From an uncultured Calothrix sp. (GTDB lineage Bacteria > Cyanobacteriota > Cyanobacteriia > Cyanobacteriales > Nostocaceae), in NCBI GenBank assembly GCA_937973965.1, contig CALJJQ010000005.1, positions 1 through 64,000 on the forward strand: a stretch of 64,000 nt of DNA, given 5' to 3'. Made by a program: the position numbers and the translations under genes. A model generated the notes under the pieces. That model ran no database searches. It worked only from the letters and a program-made list of their open reading frames with translations, and had not been told where the DNA came from. Each line of letters starts with the position of its first letter. Positions within the stretch are counted from its first letter, which is position 1. Below are positions 62,841 through 64,000 of the stretch, piece by piece.

Positions 62841-63765
62841 AAAAATCGGACGCTGGTTAATTTTTGGGGGAACCCTATTCTTTGTGGCTAAAGCCTTAAA
62901 AGATAATTGGAGTGAAGTCGCTAGCGTTAGAATCGATGCTGCGGGTTGGGGTATTTTGGCGATCGCGACGGGTGTGACTTTAATGGCCCATATTTGGGCT
63001 GGATGGATTTGGACTTGGATTTTGCATAGTCTCAATCAATCCGTTCATAGCCCTGAGTTTGTCATCGTTTACCTGAAAACCAATATTGCTAAATATCTAC
63101 CGGGTAATGTTTGGCACCACTACGGACGCATTGTGGCGGCTAAAAATGCCGAGATTCCCGTCAGTATCGCCACCTTAAGCGTTATCCTGGAACCCCTGTT
63201 AATGGCCGCAGCAGCCTTAATTACGGTGGTGCTATTGGGTAGACCATTGGCACTCATGGGAGCAAATCTCCTATTTCTGCTACTACAGTGTGTCGCCTTA
63301 GCAGGGATTTTAATCGGTATCCACCCTTTTTTCCTCAACCGTGTCGTCAATTTGGCCCAAAAAATCAAAGGTAGCAAAACAGAAATAAATCCCCAGAATA
63401 CCTATCGAATCGAGCGATACCCCCTCCTTCCCCTAGTAGGTGAATTCGGATTTTTACTACTGCGTGGTAGCGGTTTTATCTTGACCATTTTTGCGATCGC
63501 TCCCTTGCCAATCCGCCAAATTCCTGTATTAATAGCAACTTTCAGTTTATCCTGGTTGCTGGGCTTTATTGTGCCTGGCGCACCCGGAGGTATCGGTGTA
63601 TTTGAAGCTACGGCAATCCTATTATTAAGACACCGCTTTTCCCCTGCCCTCATCATAGCTGCTGTTGGTTTATACAGACTCATAAGTATTATTGCGGAAA
63701 GCATGGGTGCAGGACTAGCTTCCCTAGACGAAGGTTTATCCCAAGACAAAACCAACCAAACTTAA
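62833..63765 (+). CDS. YbhN/AglD-type membrane protein (UPF0104, LPG synthase TM family)
   Basis: A 310-aa integral membrane protein with about seven or eight transmembrane helices. Family marks are YLKTNIAKYLPGNVWHHYGR, LLGFIVPGAPGGIGVFEA and the final YRLISIIAESMGAGLA. This family, related to the flippase half of lysyl-phosphatidylglycerol synthase, is thought to move lipids or lipid-linked sugars. No aminoacyltransferase domain is attached. The ATG lies eight bases inside the end of larC, so the two are translationally coupled. It is convergent with the partial gene at the right edge, sharing its stop region. Confidence 0.85.
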   Translation: MLKKIGRWLIFGGTLFFVAKALKDNWSEVASVRIDAAGWGILAIATGVTLMAHIWAGWIWTWILHSLNQSVHSPEFVIVYLKTNIAKYLPGNVWHHYGRIVAAKNAEIPVSIATLSVILEPLLMAAAALITVVLLGRPLALMGANLLFLLLQCVALAGILIGIHPFFLNRVVNLAQKIKGSKTEINPQNTYRIERYPLLPLVGEFGFLLLRGSGFILTIFAIAPLPIRQIPVLIATFSLSWLLGFIVPGAPGGIGVFEATAILLLRHRFSPALIIAAVGLYRLISIIAESMGAGLASLDEGLSQDKTNQT

Positions 63766-64000
63766 CCAGAGGTTGATTCCATATCCTTACGTAGCTGGGA
63801 AAATACACGATAGCCGTCCAAATTCATTTCATTTTCAAAGGGTAGGGATGGTTGGATTTCTCCCTGCATCCGAATCAAATTATATTCAACATTGTCAGCG
63901 TAAATGGCAAAGGTAATATTAAAAATTTCCAGAAAATTAATTACCCACTGACATTCATGTTCCGGAAATTGGTTGTAATAGCGAATTAAATTCGCAATTC
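63762..64000 (-). CDS. C-terminal part of a gene running off the right edge
   Basis: At least 78 codons are open on the minus strand to the window end, reading IANLIRYYNQFPEHECQW.. and ending RVFSQLRKDMESTSG before a TAA at 63764-63762. That stop shares the TTAA with the convergent YbhN-type gene. The frame is free of stops and has a normal protein composition. No family is recognised. The start lies beyond position 64000. Confidence 0.65.
   Translation of the reverse strand, partial: IANLIRYYNQFPEHECQWVINFLEIFNITFAIYADNVEYNLIRMQGEIQPSLPFENEMNLDGYRVFSQLRKDMESTSG

Overview
The window looks like chromosomal DNA of a filamentous, probably heterocyst-forming cyanobacterium (Nostocales-like). This rests on the dense HIP1 octamer GCGATCGC; the chlorophyll gene acsF; a HetZ-family regulator; small cyanobacterial families (DUF760, DUF4327, DUF751); an SLH-domain envelope protein; Uma2; and abundant heptamer repeats and palindromes of the kind common in that group. 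Genus and species cannot be named from the sequence. No rRNA, tRNA, CRISPR array or intact transposase gene was seen.

Layout. 0-8.7 kb: possible insertion-sequence end, Uma2 nuclease-fold protein, beta-helix/SLH envelope protein, U32 'peptidase' (RlhA-like), a small membrane protein with a 35-codon leader ORF, and an M16 peptidase. 8.9-17.2 kb: acyl-CoA dehydrogenase/cyclase fusion, acsF, a beta-barrel-like exported protein, a Tat-exported peroxiredoxin between inverted repeats, then an active M16 peptidase and a catalytically dead M16 partner separated by three miniature repeats. 17.5-30.4 kb: peptidoglycan-binding protein, CorA, J-domain/TPR protein, membrane-inserted GNAT, metallophosphoesterase, a potassium-channel-like protein with NAD-binding domains on both sides, an AraC sensor domain lacking its DNA-binding half, and a methyltransferase. 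30.4-36.1 kb: a minus-strand polysaccharide cluster (Wzy-like polymerase/ligase, GT2, GT4, GT4). 36.5-44.3 kb: anmK, cobB/cbiA, a group 2 sigma factor, carB. 44.5-50.7 kb: a decayed GmrSD-type (DUF262/DUF1524) gene, a Dps ferritin, and three exported proteins including an L,D-transpeptidase-like enzyme. 50.7-64 kb: DUF760, MutT, DUF4327, DUF751-rbfA, a DpnII-type GATC restriction-modification pair, a CrtI-type desaturase, hetZ, a YrdC/Sua5 protein, larC with His-rich segments, a YbhN-type membrane protein, and a partial gene running off the right edge.

The intergenic DNA is the most unusual part. At least four families of miniature inverted-repeat elements (about 80-200 bp) recur, together with more than fifteen copies of a short palindrome with GAGACG/CGTCTC arms that often sits at gene 3' ends. 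Heptamer tandem repeats (AAAATCC, TCCTGTA, TCCTATA) lie directly in front of several start codons.

No single locus is clearly a new defence or biosynthetic system. The best candidates for new biology are the split active/inactive M16 pair, the acyl-CoA dehydrogenase-cyclase fusion, the doubly NAD-gated channel with a TGAGG filter, the exported three-gene set at 46.8-49.3 kb, and the palindrome/MITE network.
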